From [Flavobacterium] thermophilum (GTDB taxonomy: Bacteria; Bacillota; Bacilli; Bacillales; Anoxybacillaceae), in NCBI GenBank assembly GCA_900450595.1, contig UGGS01000001.1, forward strand, positions 248,001 through 312,000: 64,000 bases of DNA. Reading direction: 5' to 3'. This document shows, in pieces, positions 26,213 through 36,078 of this stretch. The stretch's first letter is position 1; the number at the start of each line of letters is the position of its first letter. The notes below the pieces were generated by a model that was given only the letters and a program-made list of their open reading frames with translations, was not told the origin of the DNA and searched no databases. The position numbers and the translations under genes are program-made.

Positions 26213-28147
26213 ATGCGCGTATCGTACGTGACCGTGCGCAAACGGTTGACGATCGTCTTTTTGATCGGCGTTTTGGTTTTTGCCATTATCGATCTCCGTC
26301 TCGGCTATGTCCAATTTTGGCTCGGCGATCTATTAGCGGAACGGGCGAAAGGGCTGTGGGGTCGGAACATCCCATTTGAGCCGAAGCGCGGCGAAATTTT
26401 GGACCGCAACGGCGTCCCGCTGGCGACGAATATGAGCGCGCCGACGGTGTATGTCATCCCGCGGCAAGTGAAAAATCCGGCGGAAGCGGCAGAAAAGCTG
26501 GCGGCGGTTTTGGGCGCTTCGGTCGAATCCGTTTATAAACAAATGACAAAAAACACCTCGATCGTCCGCTTGAAAGAAGGGCGGAAAATTTCCGACGAGA
26601 AAGCGGCGGACGTGCGCGCGCTCGATTTGGACGGGGTGTACATTGCTGAAGACACGAAACGCTACTATCCGTTTGGCAGCTACTTATCGCATGTGCTTGG
26701 CTTTACTGGCATTGACAACCAAGGGCTCACAGGGCTTGAACTGTATTATGACAAAGAACTGAGCGGAGAGCGCGGTTCGGTGCAGTTTTACTCCGATGCA
26801 AAAGGGCGGCGCATGCCCGATATGGCGGATGACTATACGCCGCCGACCGACGGCTTGAACTTGGTGCTCACGATTGACTCACGCATTCAGACGATCATAG
26901 AGCGGGAGCTCGATATTGCTGAGGCGAAATACAATCCAGACGGCATCATCGCCATTGCCATGAACCCGAATACGGGGGAAATTTTGGCGATGGCGAGCCG
27001 GCCGACGTTTGACCCGGCCGATTACCGCAGCGTCCCTCCGGAAATTTACAACCGCAATTTGCCGATTTGGAGCACGTATGAACCGGGGTCGACGTTTAAA
27101 ATCATTACGTTGGCTGCAACGCTTGAGGAGCATAAAGTCAACCTCCTTAAAGACCACTTCTTTGATCCGGGCTACGCTAAAGTGGCCGGCGCTACGCTCC
27201 GCTGCTGGAAAAAGGGCGGCCATGGGGAGCAAACGTTTTTGGAAGTCGTACAAAACTCGTGCAACCCGGGATTTGTCGCTTTGGGGGAGCGGCTCGGAAA
27301 GGAAACGCTGTTTCGTTATATTAAGCAGTTTGGCTTCGGTGAGAAAACCGGCATTGACCTGCAAGGGGAAGGGACTGGCATTTTGTTTGACTTAAAGCGG
27401 GTCGGGCCGGTCGAATTGGCGACGACCGCGTTCGGCCAAGGGGTGTCGGTGACGCCGATCCAGCAAGTCGCCGCCGTATCGGCCGCGATCAACGGCGGCA
27501 CTCTATACACCCCGTACATCGCCAAAGAATGGATCGACCCGGAAACAAGGGAAGTCGTACGCCGCAATACACCAAAGGCGAAACGGCGCGTCATTTCCGA
27601 GGAAACGTCGAAACAAGTCCGCTATGCGCTTGAGAGCGTTGTCGCCCAAGGCACAGGGAAAAAGGCGTATGTCGAAGGCTACCGCGTCGGCGGGAAAACC
27701 GGAACGGCGCAAAAAGCGCAAGGCGGCCGCTATTTGCAAAACAACCATATCGTGTCGTTCATCGGTTTTGCGCCGGCGGACGACCCGCAGCTCGTCGTGT
27801 ACGTCGCTGTTGACAATCCGAAAGGCACGGTCCAATTCGGCGGCACGGTTGCGGCGCCGATCGTTGGCAAGGTCATAGAAGACAGCCTGCGGGTGATGGG
27901 CGTGAAGCCGCGCAAAGACCAACTTGAGAAGGAACGGGGCTGGGATGAGCCGAGAGTCATTGAGGTGCCGAATTTGATCGGACTGACAAAAAAAGATTTG
28001 CAAGAACAGTTTTTTGACTTAAAATTAGATGTTAGTGGCGAGGGCGATGTCATTGTCGAACAATCGCCGGAGCCCGGGGTGAAAGTAAAAGAAGGCTCGA
28101 CGATTCGCATTTATTTGGCGAAACGCGAAGCGGCAGAGGAGCGGTAA
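26213..28147 (+). CDS. spoVD: Stage V sporulation protein D (spore cortex PBP)
   Basis: A 644-aa class B PBP with one membrane helix (10-30), the transpeptidase domain and a single C-terminal PASTA repeat (VIEVPNLIGLTKKDLQEQF). Motifs: YEPGSTFK (Ser near 293), QNSCN (SxN), and KTGTAQ near 495. It works with the SEDS protein SpoVE to make cortex peptidoglycan at the outer forespore membrane. AAGGAGG precedes the ATG. A terminator follows. Confidence 0.94.
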   Translation: MRVSYVTVRKRLTIVFLIGVLVFAIIDLRLGYVQFWLGDLLAERAKGLWGRNIPFEPKRGEILDRNGVPLATNMSAPTVYVIPRQVKNPAEAAEKLAAVLGASVESVYKQMTKNTSIVRLKEGRKISDEKAADVRALDLDGVYIAEDTKRYYPFGSYLSHVLGFTGIDNQGLTGLELYYDKELSGERGSVQFYSDAKGRRMPDMADDYTPPTDGLNLVLTIDSRIQTIIERELDIAEAKYNPDGIIAIAMNPNTGEILAMASRPTFDPADYRSVPPEIYNRNLPIWSTYEPGSTFKIITLAATLEEHKVNLLKDHFFDPGYAKVAGATLRCWKKGGHGEQTFLEVVQNSCNPGFVALGERLGKETLFRYIKQFGFGEKTGIDLQGEGTGILFDLKRVGPVELATTAFGQGVSVTPIQQVAAVSAAINGGTLYTPYIAKEWIDPETREVVRRNTPKAKRRVISEETSKQVRYALESVVAQGTGKKAYVEGYRVGGKTGTAQKAQGGRYLQNNHIVSFIGFAPADDPQLVVYVAVDNPKGTVQFGGTVAAPIVGKVIEDSLRVMGVKPRKDQLEKERGWDEPRVIEVPNLIGLTKKDLQEQFFDLKLDVSGEGDVIVEQSPEPGVKVKEGSTIRIYLAKREAAEER

Positions 28148-28157
28148 ACGATCTTGC

Positions 28158-28205
28158 AAGGGGCGGCCGATGCGATGACTCATCGGGTTGGTTGCGCCCC
28201 TTTTT
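28158..28205 (+). terminator. Terminator after spoVD
   Basis: AAGGGGCG pairs with CGCCCCTT at the ends of a larger imperfect hairpin (inner GATG/CATC), with a T run. It separates the sporulation PBP from murE. Confidence 0.7.
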
Positions 28206-28257
28206 CCGCTGTCCGCTCATAGGGCGAGCTATTTATAAGCGAAAGGGATGACTAAGG

Positions 28258-29727
28258 ATGAAATTGCAAACGTTGCTGTCGCGCTTGCCCGGTTTTTGGG
28301 TGCATCGCGGGGGCAATCCGGATATCGTCGCGCTCGAAATGGATTCGCGCCATGTCACGCCCGGTTCGCTGTTTTTTTGCCTTAAAGGATTTACGGTGGA
28401 CGGGCATGACTTTGCGGAACAAGCGGTGGCGCGCGGAGCAGCGGCGGTCGTGGCTGAGCGTCCGCTCGCGGTGGACGCGCCGCTTGTCCTTGTGCCGGAC
28501 AGCCGGCGGGCGATGGCGATTTTGGCTGATGCGTTTTACGGGCACCCGACCCATCGACTTCATTTAATTGGCGTGACGGGCACAAACGGAAAAACGACGA
28601 CGACTCATATCATTGACCAGATCGCGAGAAAGGCCGGCAAAAAAACGGGGCTGATCGGCACGGTCGGGATCAAAATCGGCGCCCGTTCTTACCCGGCGGC
28701 GAATACGACGCCGGAGTCGCTCGTCTTGCAACGCACGTTTAAACAGATGATCGACGAGGGCGTGGAGTTTGCGGCCATGGAAGTGTCGTCGCATGCCCTT
28801 CACCAAGGACGGGTGCATGGCTGCGATTACGATGTGGCCGTGTTTACGAACTTGACGCAAGATCATCTTGACTATCACGGAACGATGGACGAGTATCGGA
28901 ACGCCAAAGGGCTGTTGTTTGCCCAGCTCGGCAACCGCTACGACGAGCGGCGGCCGAAATTTGCCGTTTTGAATCATGATGATCCTGTTTCGCAATATTA
29001 TAAACATATGACAGCAGCACCAATCATCACTTACGGTATTCGCACGAAGAGCGATGTGATGGCGGAAGAGATTGCCATGACCCCGTCCGGCATGGCCTTT
29101 CGGCTGTGCACGCCGCACGGATCGGCAGTGGTGGAAACGAAGCTCGTCGGCTTGTTCAACGTCTATAACATGCTTGCGGCGGCCGCTGCCTGCCTTGCCT
29201 CCGGGTTTTCGCTTGAAACGATTGCGGCGGCTTTAAGGGATGTCGAGCCGGTGTCCGGGCGGTTTGAAACGGTCGATGAAGGGCAAAATTTTACTATCAT
29301 TGTAGATTATGCCCATACGCCGGACAGTTTGGAAAACGCGCTGAAAACGGTGCGCCAATTTGCGAAGCGGAACGTCTATGTCGTCATTGGCTGCGGCGGC
29401 GACCGCGACCGGACGAAGCGGCCGCTTATGGCGCAGGTGGCGGTGCGCCACGCGGATGTCGCCGTGTTCACCTCCGACAATCCGCGCTCGGAAGACCCGC
29501 AGCAAATTTTGCGGGATATGGAAGCGGGGGTAAGTGATCAAGATGGAAGGTACGTGACGATTCCTGACCGGGAAGAGGCGATCCGCTACGCCATCCGGCA
29601 GGCGCAAGAAGGAGATGTTGTGTTGATTGCCGGTAAGGGGCATGAAACGTACCAAATCATCGGCGGCAATGTGATTGAGTTTGACGATCGCGCTGTCGCC
29701 CGAGCGGCGGTGAGGGAGAGAACATGA
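28258..29727 (+). CDS. murE: UDP-MurNAc-tripeptide synthetase MurE
   Basis: A 489-aa Mur ligase adding meso-diaminopimelate to UDP-MurNAc-L-Ala-D-Glu. N-terminal UDP-binding domain ([18 protein letters not shown]), ATP-binding loop [14 protein letters not shown] near 105-118, central YHGTMDEY, and the DNPRSEDP motif near 406 that selects diaminopimelate. The stop overlaps the next gene (ATGA). Confidence 0.95.
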   Translation: MKLQTLLSRLPGFWVHRGGNPDIVALEMDSRHVTPGSLFFCLKGFTVDGHDFAEQAVARGAAAVVAERPLAVDAPLVLVPDSRRAMAILADAFYGHPTHRLHLIGVTGTNGKTTTTHIIDQIARKAGKKTGLIGTVGIKIGARSYPAANTTPESLVLQRTFKQMIDEGVEFAAMEVSSHALHQGRVHGCDYDVAVFTNLTQDHLDYHGTMDEYRNAKGLLFAQLGNRYDERRPKFAVLNHDDPVSQYYKHMTAAPIITYGIRTKSDVMAEEIAMTPSGMAFRLCTPHGSAVVETKLVGLFNVYNMLAAAAACLASGFSLETIAAALRDVEPVSGRFETVDEGQNFTIIVDYAHTPDSLENALKTVRQFAKRNVYVVIGCGGDRDRTKRPLMAQVAVRHADVAVFTSDNPRSEDPQQILRDMEAGVSDQDGRYVTIPDREEAIRYAIRQAQEGDVVLIAGKGHETYQIIGGNVIEFDDRAVARAAVRERT

Positions 29728-30185
29728 CGATGGTTACGTACGGAATGGTGCAGAAAATTGCGAACGAAGCGCGCGGCATTGTGGACGAAACGATTCGTTT
29801 TCACGCGGTGTTTGTCAATCCGGCCGAACAGGTGAAAAAAGGGCTGTTCGTGCCGCTTGAAGATGCGGCGGAAACGCTGAAAACGGCCATCGAGCACGGG
29901 GCGATCGCTTCGTTTTGGCCGATCGGAGAGCCGTTGCCGCGCTACATTCCTAATCAGTTTCCGCTCTTTTTCGTCCCGTCGCCGCTTGCGGCGGCCGCCG
30001 CGCTGCTTGAGCGGTATTTGCGGGAAGGCGGCCGGGGAACGGAATTTTCGTTTTCGTTCCCGGAAGAAGGCGGGGAGTATGTCCCGGCTGATGAAGCAAT
30101 CCGCCTCCGGCTCGCCGAGTTGCAGAAACGGTGGCTGGACGCGCGGCAGGCAAAAGGATGTGACGATTCATGCCAGAACAAATAA
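29724..30185 (+). CDS. Stand-alone Mur-ligase N-terminal-domain-like protein
   Basis: A 153-aa soluble protein between murE and mraY. Residues about 20-115 read like a MurF/MurE N-terminal UDP-binding domain: a strand, then [28 protein letters not shown], then [26 protein letters not shown]. This parallels the usual gLFvplkG...i..GA.a.......p...v.v.d...Al..la. There is no GxNGKT ATP loop and no C-terminal ligase domain, so it cannot be a ligase alone. ATGA overlap with murE and a 16-bp overlap with mraY show it is part of the operon. Domain assignment is by eye. Confidence 0.6.
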   Translation: MTMVTYGMVQKIANEARGIVDETIRFHAVFVNPAEQVKKGLFVPLEDAAETLKTAIEHGAIASFWPIGEPLPRYIPNQFPLFFVPSPLAAAAALLERYLREGGRGTEFSFSFPEEGGEYVPADEAIRLRLAELQKRWLDARQAKGCDDSCQNK

Positions 30186-31144
30186 TTGTCATTGCGATGG
30201 CTGTTTCCTTTTTGGTCACCGTCATTTTGTCGCCGCTGTTCATTCCGTTTTTGCGGCGGTTAAAATTTGGGCAAAGCATTCGCGAGGAAGGGCCGAAGTC
30301 GCATCAAAAAAAATCGGGCACCCCGACAATGGGCGGCATTATGATTTTGCTTTCGATCGTGGCGACAACGGTATGGATGACATCGAGATTGGCCGTCCTG
30401 TCGGTGGAAACATATTTATTGCTGCTTGTTACGGTTGGCTACGGGGTGCTCGGCTTTTTGGACGATATGATCAAAGTGGTGATGAAGCGGAACCTGGGGT
30501 TGACGAGCCGGCAAAAATTTATCGGCCAGCTCATCATTGCCGTTGTTTTCTTTTTTGTCTACCGGCAAAGCGGCTTTTCGACGGAAGTACATATCCCCGG
30601 GACCGGCTGGTCGTTTGACCTTGGCTGGGCTTATGGGGTGCTGCTTTTGCTCATGCTTGTCGGCGGCTCCAACGCTGTCAACTTGACCGACGGGCTCGAT
30701 GGGCTTTTGGCCGGCACGGCGGCGATCGCCTTTGGCGCGTATGCCGTGTTGGCTTGGAATCAAGGTCAGTACGATGTGGCGGTGTTTTGCGTCGCCGTTG
30801 TCGGCGCTGTGCTCGGCTTTTTAGTGTTTAATGCCCATCCGGCAAAAGTATTTATGGGGGATACCGGATCGCTCGCGCTTGGCGGGGCGATCGCTGCGGT
30901 CGCTGTCTTAACGAAACTCGAGCTGCTGCTGATCATTATTGGCGGCGTCTTTGTCATTGAAACGCTGTCTGTCATCATTCAAGTCGCCTCGTTCAAAACG
31001 ACCGGCAGGCGCGTTTTCCGCATGAGCCCGCTCCATCATCATTATGAGCTCGTCGGTTGGTCGGAATGGCGCGTTGTCGTGACGTTTTGGGCCGTCGGCC
31101 TGTTGTTTGCCATGCTAGGAATTTATATCGAGGTGTGGATGTAA
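30170..31144 (+). CDS. mraY: Phospho-N-acetylmuramoyl-pentapeptide transferase MraY
   Basis: A 324-aa polytopic enzyme that makes lipid I from UDP-MurNAc-pentapeptide and undecaprenyl phosphate. Motifs: [28 protein letters not shown] (catalytic Asp pair), [27 protein letters not shown] and [10 protein letters not shown]. It overlaps the previous gene by 16 bp; AAAGGATGTGA provides the ribosome site. Confidence 0.97.
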   Translation: MPEQIIVIAMAVSFLVTVILSPLFIPFLRRLKFGQSIREEGPKSHQKKSGTPTMGGIMILLSIVATTVWMTSRLAVLSVETYLLLLVTVGYGVLGFLDDMIKVVMKRNLGLTSRQKFIGQLIIAVVFFFVYRQSGFSTEVHIPGTGWSFDLGWAYGVLLLLMLVGGSNAVNLTDGLDGLLAGTAAIAFGAYAVLAWNQGQYDVAVFCVAVVGAVLGFLVFNAHPAKVFMGDTGSLALGGAIAAVAVLTKLELLLIIIGGVFVIETLSVIIQVASFKTTGRRVFRMSPLHHHYELVGWSEWRVVVTFWAVGLLFAMLGIYIEVWM

Positions 31145-32500
31145 TTGAAACCGACTCTTTTCTATCAACATCGTCGTGTGCTTGTGATTGGATTGGCGAA
31201 AAGCGGGGCGGCAGCGGCCCGCCTGCTCGTTGAATTAGGGGCGGAAGTCGTCGCCAACGATCAAAAACCGTTGGCGGAAAACGCGGAGGCGAAGCAGCTT
31301 GAAGAGCTCGGCGTCCGCGTCGTTTGCGGCGGCCATCCGCTCGAACTGCTCGATGAGCCGTTTGACCTCGTCGTGAAAAATCCGGGCATCCCGTATACGA
31401 ATCCGTTAGTGAAAAAAGCGCTTGAAAAAGGGCTTCCGGTCGTGACCGAGGTGGAGCTGGCTTATCACATTTCCGAAGCGCTGTTTATCGGCATTACCGG
31501 ATCGAACGGGAAAACGACGACAACGACATTGATTTATGAAATGTTAAAGGCGGATGGCCAAGACCCGTTGCTTGCCGGCAATATCGGCTTAGTCGCCTGC
31601 GAGGTGGCCAAGGAAGCGAAGCCGGGCCAATGGCTCGTCACCGAACTGTCTTCGTTCCAGCTTGCCGGCATTGATCAATTCCGTCCTACGATCGCCGTCT
31701 TGCTTAACATTTTTGATGCCCATTTGGACTACCATGGCACAAGGGAAGCATACGCGGCGGCGAAGGCGAATATTTTCCGCAACCAAACAGAACAAGATTA
31801 TGCGGTCGTCAACGCGGATGACCAGACCGTGATGGACATCGCCGCCTCGATTCGATCGCAAAAGGTGCTGTTTTCGGCGACGAAGCCGCTCGGTGAAGGG
31901 GCGTACGTCGACAATGGCGCCGTTTGCTGGAACGGAGAGCCGATCATCAAGACAGCAGACATTGTCCTCCCCGGCCAGCACAACGTGGAAAACATTTTGG
32001 CCGCGGTGGCGGCTGCCAAGCTGGCCGGCGCCAGCAACGAGGCGATCGTTCAAGTGTTGACGACGTTTGCCGGCGTAAAACATCGGCTTCAATATGTAGC
32101 CGAAGTCGACGGCCGGCGGTTTTACAACGACTCGAAGGCGACGAACATTTTGGCGACGCAAAAGGCGCTTTCGGCGTTCGCCGGCGAACCGGTGATTTTG
32201 TTGGCCGGCGGGCTTGACCGCGGCAATGAGTTTGACGAGCTTCTTCCGTACTTGCGGCAGGTGAAAGCGGCGGTATTGTTCGGGCAAACGGCGGAGAAAA
32301 TCGGGCGCATCGCCCGGGAGGCGGGAATAGAAACGATCGAATATGTCGATAATGTGGAAAAAGCTGTCCCGGTTGCCTTCCGGCTTTCCGAGCCGGGCGA
32401 TGTTATTTTGCTCTCTCCGGCCTGCGCCAGCTGGGATCAATACAAAACTTTCGAGGAGAGAGGGGACATTTTTATCGACGCCGTGCATAAGTTGAAATAG
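31145..32500 (+). CDS. murD: UDP-N-acetylmuramoylalanine--D-glutamate ligase MurD
   Basis: A 451-aa Mur ligase adding D-Glu. N-terminal [20 protein letters not shown] loop [15 protein letters not shown] near 115-128, [15 protein letters not shown], and NDSKATN / [15 protein letters not shown] in the C-terminal part. The TTG start directly follows the mraY stop; GAGGTG lies 9 bases upstream inside mraY. Confidence 0.96.
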   Translation: MKPTLFYQHRRVLVIGLAKSGAAAARLLVELGAEVVANDQKPLAENAEAKQLEELGVRVVCGGHPLELLDEPFDLVVKNPGIPYTNPLVKKALEKGLPVVTEVELAYHISEALFIGITGSNGKTTTTTLIYEMLKADGQDPLLAGNIGLVACEVAKEAKPGQWLVTELSSFQLAGIDQFRPTIAVLLNIFDAHLDYHGTREAYAAAKANIFRNQTEQDYAVVNADDQTVMDIAASIRSQKVLFSATKPLGEGAYVDNGAVCWNGEPIIKTADIVLPGQHNVENILAAVAAAKLAGASNEAIVQVLTTFAGVKHRLQYVAEVDGRRFYNDSKATNILATQKALSAFAGEPVILLAGGLDRGNEFDELLPYLRQVKAAVLFGQTAEKIGRIAREAGIETIEYVDNVEKAVPVAFRLSEPGDVILLSPACASWDQYKTFEERGDIFIDAVHKLK

Positions 32501-32502
32501 AG

Positions 32503-32522
32503 GGAAAGGGACAGCCCTTTCC
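32503..32522 (+). other. Stem-loop between murD and spoVE
   Basis: GGAAAGGG and CCCTTTCC form a perfect 8-bp stem with a 4-base loop just after murD. The following bases (TTCTAG) are not a clear T run, so it may be a weak terminator or an RNA-processing element. Confidence 0.6.
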
Positions 32523-32552
32523 TTCTAGTTTACAAAATAGAGGTGTTGGGCA

Positions 32553-33653
32553 TTGCCGCGGAAAAGGTCTGCGCCGGATTTTTTGTTGATTCTTTTAACG
32601 TTTTCGCTCTTGGCCATCGGGCTTATTATGGTGTACAGCGCGAGCGCCGTTTGGGCGGAATACAAGTTTCACGATTCGTTTTTCTTTGCCAAGCGCCAGC
32701 TGTTGTTTGCCATCGTCGGCATTATTGCCATGTTTTTTGTGATGAACATCGATTATTGGACGTGGCGCGACTGGTCGAAAGTGTTGCTCATCGTTTGTTT
32801 CGGGCTGCTTGTACTCGTGTTGATCCCGGGCGTCGGCATGGTGCGCAATGGGTCGCGCAGCTGGATCGGCGTCGGGGCGTTTTCCATCCAGCCGTCCGAA
32901 TTTATGAAGCTGGCGATGATCGCGTTTTTGGCCAAATATTTATCCGAAAACCAAAAGAAGATTACATCGTTTAAACAAGGATTGCTGCCGGCGCTTTTGC
33001 TCGTGTTTGCGGCGTTCGGCATGATTATGCTGCAGCCGGACTTAGGGACGGGCACCGTGATGGTCGGCACATGTGTGGCGATGATTTTTGTCGCCGGCGC
33101 CCGCCTCAGCCATTTTGTGGGCCTTGGGGTGTTGGGGCTTGCCGGGTTTGCCGCCCTCGTTTTATCGGCGCCGTATCGAATCAAGCGGATTACATCGTTT
33201 TTGAATCCGTGGGAAGACCCGTTGGGGAGCGGATTTCAAATCATCCAGTCGCTGTACGCCATCGGTCCGGGCGGGCTGTTTGGCCTGGGGCTCGGGCAAA
33301 GCCGGCAAAAGTTTTTTTATTTGCCGGAGCCGCAAACTGATTTTATTTTCGCCATTTTGGCCGAGGAGCTCGGTTTTATTGGCGGATCGCTCGTCCTTCT
33401 TTTATTCAGCCTTCTTCTTTGGCGCGGCGTGCGCATCGCCCTTGGCGCCCCCGATTTGTACGGCAGCTTTTTGGCGCTTGGCATCATTTCGATGATTGCC
33501 ATCCAAGTGATGATCAACATCGGCGTTGTCACCGGGCTGATGCCCGTCACCGGCATTACTCTCCCGTTTTTGAGCTACGGCGGATCGTCGTTGACATTGA
33601 TGCTGATGGCGATCGGCGTGCTGCTCAATATTAGCAGACACGCCCGCTATTAG
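32553..33653 (+). CDS. spoVE: Stage V sporulation protein E (SEDS glycosyltransferase)
   Basis: A 366-aa protein with ten membrane helices, of the FtsW/RodA/SpoVE family. MVYSASAVWAEYKFHDSFFF, WIGVGAFSIQPSEFMK, the catalytic-type Asp region and GLMPVTGITLPFLSYGGSS are typical. The length and place after murD fit SpoVE, which polymerises cortex glycan with SpoVD; the vegetative FtsW would lie elsewhere. TTG start behind AGAGGTG. murG and murB, which follow in B. subtilis, are missing. Confidence 0.88.
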   Translation: MPRKRSAPDFLLILLTFSLLAIGLIMVYSASAVWAEYKFHDSFFFAKRQLLFAIVGIIAMFFVMNIDYWTWRDWSKVLLIVCFGLLVLVLIPGVGMVRNGSRSWIGVGAFSIQPSEFMKLAMIAFLAKYLSENQKKITSFKQGLLPALLLVFAAFGMIMLQPDLGTGTVMVGTCVAMIFVAGARLSHFVGLGVLGLAGFAALVLSAPYRIKRITSFLNPWEDPLGSGFQIIQSLYAIGPGGLFGLGLGQSRQKFFYLPEPQTDFIFAILAEELGFIGGSLVLLLFSLLLWRGVRIALGAPDLYGSFLALGIISMIAIQVMINIGVVTGLMPVTGITLPFLSYGGSSLTLMLMAIGVLLNISRHARY

Positions 33654-33752
33654 GCAGGCGGCGGCGTCCGCTGTTTTTGTTTGTTCGGGCGGCTTGCCGT
33701 CGAACAGTGCCGGCAAATGTTATAAAAAACGGTCTCTCTCGCGATCTATTTG

Positions 33753-33761
33753 TGATATAAT
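33753..33761 (+). promoter_or_regulatory. Extended -10 promoter before divIB
   Basis: TG-a-TATAAT about 100 bp before divIB in the 208-bp gap after spoVE. It probably gives the divIB-ylxW-ylxX-sbp genes a separate transcript. Confidence 0.6.
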
Positions 33762-33861
33762 GAAAACAAGTGCAAAGAACAAGAAAACGGCAGCGGATGC
33801 CGTTTGTTTTTATTCGAGCGCAGCCATGGAGCTGCCCGCGGGCAGGAAAGCGGGGAAGGCA

Positions 33862-34647
33862 ATGGAAAAGGGAAAGGTTGTTGTTCTTGAAGACCGCGTC
33901 CCAAAACTGAAAGAGCGTCGCCGCCAAAAAGCGAACCGTCGGCTGATTTTGTATTTGTCCTTCTTTTTTCTGTTTATTTTGTGCGTTCTTTACTTCCAAT
34001 CGCCGTTAAGCGCCGTCAGGCATGTGGAGGTGAGCGGAAACCGCCATTTGCCGGCGGAGCGCATCATCAGCTTGAGCGGCATTACGAAGCGGACAAGCTT
34101 TTGGAAAGTGAACGAACAAAGTGTGGCAACGAGGATCGCCCGCCATCCGGAAATTAAAGAGGCAACCGTGGAAAAGAGGCTGCCGAACACGATTGTCATC
34201 CGCGTCCACGAATGGCGGCGGGTCGCTTATGTCTACGACCGGCAAACATTTTTCCCGCTGCTTGAGAACGGACGGCTGTTAAAGCAGGAAGCGGTGAAAA
34301 CAGCCCCGAGCGATGCGCCTGTGCTCGTCGGTTGGAAAAACGGCGACGCCATCGCCGAGATGACTGGACAGCTGGCGGAACTGCCGGCGCCGGTGCTTGG
34401 CGCCATGTCGGAAATTCACTACAAGCCGAACAGCGAGTATGAAGACCGCGTCATCGTCTACATGAACGACGGGTATGAGGTAAGTGCGACGATTCATCGT
34501 TTTGCGGACAAGCTGTCGCATTATCCGGCGATTGTCGCCGAGCTTGACCGAAATGTCAAAGGGGTCATTCACCTCGAAGTCGGCAGCTACTTTGTCCCGT
34601 ACGAGCCGCCGAAAAAGGAGGACGATGATGAGACAACAAGCCCATAG
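33862..34647 (+). CDS. divIB: Cell division protein DivIB (FtsQ)
   Basis: A 261-aa bitopic protein: basic cytoplasmic tail, one membrane helix (about 28-48), a POTRA domain (VRHVEVSGNRHLPAERIISLSGI), and the beta domain (RLPNTIVIRVHEWRRVAYV). It scaffolds FtsL and DivIC at the septum. I start at MEKGKVVVLE because the upstream in-frame stretch has low-quality composition; GGGGAAGG lies just before. ylxW overlaps its end. Confidence 0.93.
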   Translation: MEKGKVVVLEDRVPKLKERRRQKANRRLILYLSFFFLFILCVLYFQSPLSAVRHVEVSGNRHLPAERIISLSGITKRTSFWKVNEQSVATRIARHPEIKEATVEKRLPNTIVIRVHEWRRVAYVYDRQTFFPLLENGRLLKQEAVKTAPSDAPVLVGWKNGDAIAEMTGQLAELPAPVLGAMSEIHYKPNSEYEDRVIVYMNDGYEVSATIHRFADKLSHYPAIVAELDRNVKGVIHLEVGSYFVPYEPPKKEDDDETTSP

Positions 34648-35332
34648 CCGCATCCTCCTTACTTTTATTTGCTTTTTATTCGGCGCCATGCTCGGGTTTT
34701 CCTACCAACATGCCAAAAACGATCCATCCCGCCGCGAATGGAGCGACAGCGAGTGGAAAAGGGAATACGAGTTTCGCTCGGCGCTGATCGCTTTGCAAAA
34801 GGAAAACCGGTCGTTAAAGCAACAGCTTGTCGAAAAGCAAGACGAACTGGCCGCTTGGGAAAAAAAACTGGCCGACCGGCAGACGAACGAAGCCGGGCTG
34901 GCGAAAGAAGCAGAACAGCTGCGCATGTATGTTGGAAAGGCGAGGGTGAAAGGAAAGGGTGTAGCAGTCACGCTTTCCGACTCCTCTTACATCCCCTCTG
35001 AAGCAAGTGCTACTGATTATATCGTTCACGAACAGCACGTATGGAAAGTCGTTCACGAGCTGCTTATTTCCGGCGCCGAAGCGGTCGCCATTAACGGGCA
35101 GCGCATTTCCCATCGCTCCTACATTGTGTGCAACGGTCCGGTCATTGAGGTTGACGGGACGCAACATGCCGCTCCGTTTGTCATTTCGGCGATCGGCGAC
35201 CCAGATGTGCTGTCGTCTGCGCTCGTCCTGCCAGGCGGCGTCGTCGACGAGCTTGTTCAAGACCATATCGATGTAAAAGTGGAAAAGCAAGAGGCGATTA
35301 CGCTCGATCCGGTATTCGCGCCCAGACCGTAA
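34628..35332 (+). CDS. ylxW: DUF881 family protein YlxW
   Basis: A 234-aa protein with one N-terminal membrane helix, an extracellular coiled coil (about 45-100) and a DUF881 domain (GVAVTLSDSS; VHELLISGAEAVAINGQRIS; PFVISAIGDPDVL). Function unknown; the gene is found with division genes in Firmicutes. The second of two tandem ATGs is used because GGAGG lies 6 bases before it. Overlaps divIB by 20 bp. Confidence 0.87.
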   Translation: MRQQAHSRILLTFICFLFGAMLGFSYQHAKNDPSRREWSDSEWKREYEFRSALIALQKENRSLKQQLVEKQDELAAWEKKLADRQTNEAGLAKEAEQLRMYVGKARVKGKGVAVTLSDSSYIPSEASATDYIVHEQHVWKVVHELLISGAEAVAINGQRISHRSYIVCNGPVIEVDGTQHAAPFVISAIGDPDVLSSALVLPGGVVDELVQDHIDVKVEKQEAITLDPVFAPRP

Positions 35333-35360
35333 AACGGGCAGGAAGGAGCGGTGAAGCGCA

Positions 35361-36077
35361 TTGGAGCGAAAAAGACAGCTGTATTTTGCCGGGATTGCCG
35401 GCGTGTTCGGATTGATGCTGGCCGTCGGGATGCGGACGACGCTGCCTTCGGAAGAGCGCGATACGCGCGACATTTGGGAGCTGCGCGCCGATTTGACAAA
35501 GGAGCAGAAGCTTGAACAGCAGCTGCTTGAGGAGCTGGAACGCTACGAGGCGAAATTGCGCCATTACCGGCGCGAGGAGCAGGAAGACGGTGAGGCGGCG
35601 CTCGAGGAGACGGTCGCCGAGCTTAGGGAAGAAGCCGGACTGACCGAGGTGAAAGGGCGCGGCGTGGTGCTGACGATCGCGCCGTTTGCGGCGGGCGGCT
35701 ACGTCGGTCCGGTCGCCCAAACGGTGTCGCCGGAGCTGCTGCAGCGGTTGGTAAATGAATTGAACAAATATGGAGCAAAGGAAATCGCCATTAGCGGCGA
35801 GCGGCTGACGAACCGGACGGCGATTCGCGATGTCAACGGGGTGACGAAAGTCGGTCGCCGGCCGCTTCAGCTGCCGGTTGAGGTGAAGGCGATCGCGGAC
35901 GATGCGGACAAGCTGTATAGCGGGTTGACGGTTTCGCCGATTCGGGATGATTTCATCGTCGAAAACTTGGAGCTTTCGATTTCCAAGCCGAAACCGATGA
36001 TCGCCATTCCGCCGTCAACCGAGCGGCTGGAGGTAAAATACATGGAGACGGCGAGCGCCGGCAAGGAGGAGAAATAG
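35361..36077 (+). CDS. ylxX: DUF881 family protein YlxX
   Basis: A 238-aa paralogue of YlxW with the same layout: N-terminal helix, coiled coil (about 45-95) and DUF881 domain (GRGVVLTIAPF; RLVNELNKYGAKEIAISGERLTNRTAIR; VKAIADDADKLYSGL). The TTG at 35361 gives the shortest good N-terminus (MERKRQLYFAGIAGVFGL); AAGGAG lies about 12 bases upstream. Function unknown. Confidence 0.85.
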   Translation: MERKRQLYFAGIAGVFGLMLAVGMRTTLPSEERDTRDIWELRADLTKEQKLEQQLLEELERYEAKLRHYRREEQEDGEAALEETVAELREEAGLTEVKGRGVVLTIAPFAAGGYVGPVAQTVSPELLQRLVNELNKYGAKEIAISGERLTNRTAIRDVNGVTKVGRRPLQLPVEVKAIADDADKLYSGLTVSPIRDDFIVENLELSISKPKPMIAIPPSTERLEVKYMETASAGKEEK

Positions 36078-36078
36078 C

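Noticed and set aside
31589..32488. A 299-aa open frame antisense to murD
   Set aside because: It is the mirror of a GC-rich real gene, rich in Arg, His and Gln, with no ribosome site and no recognisable domain.
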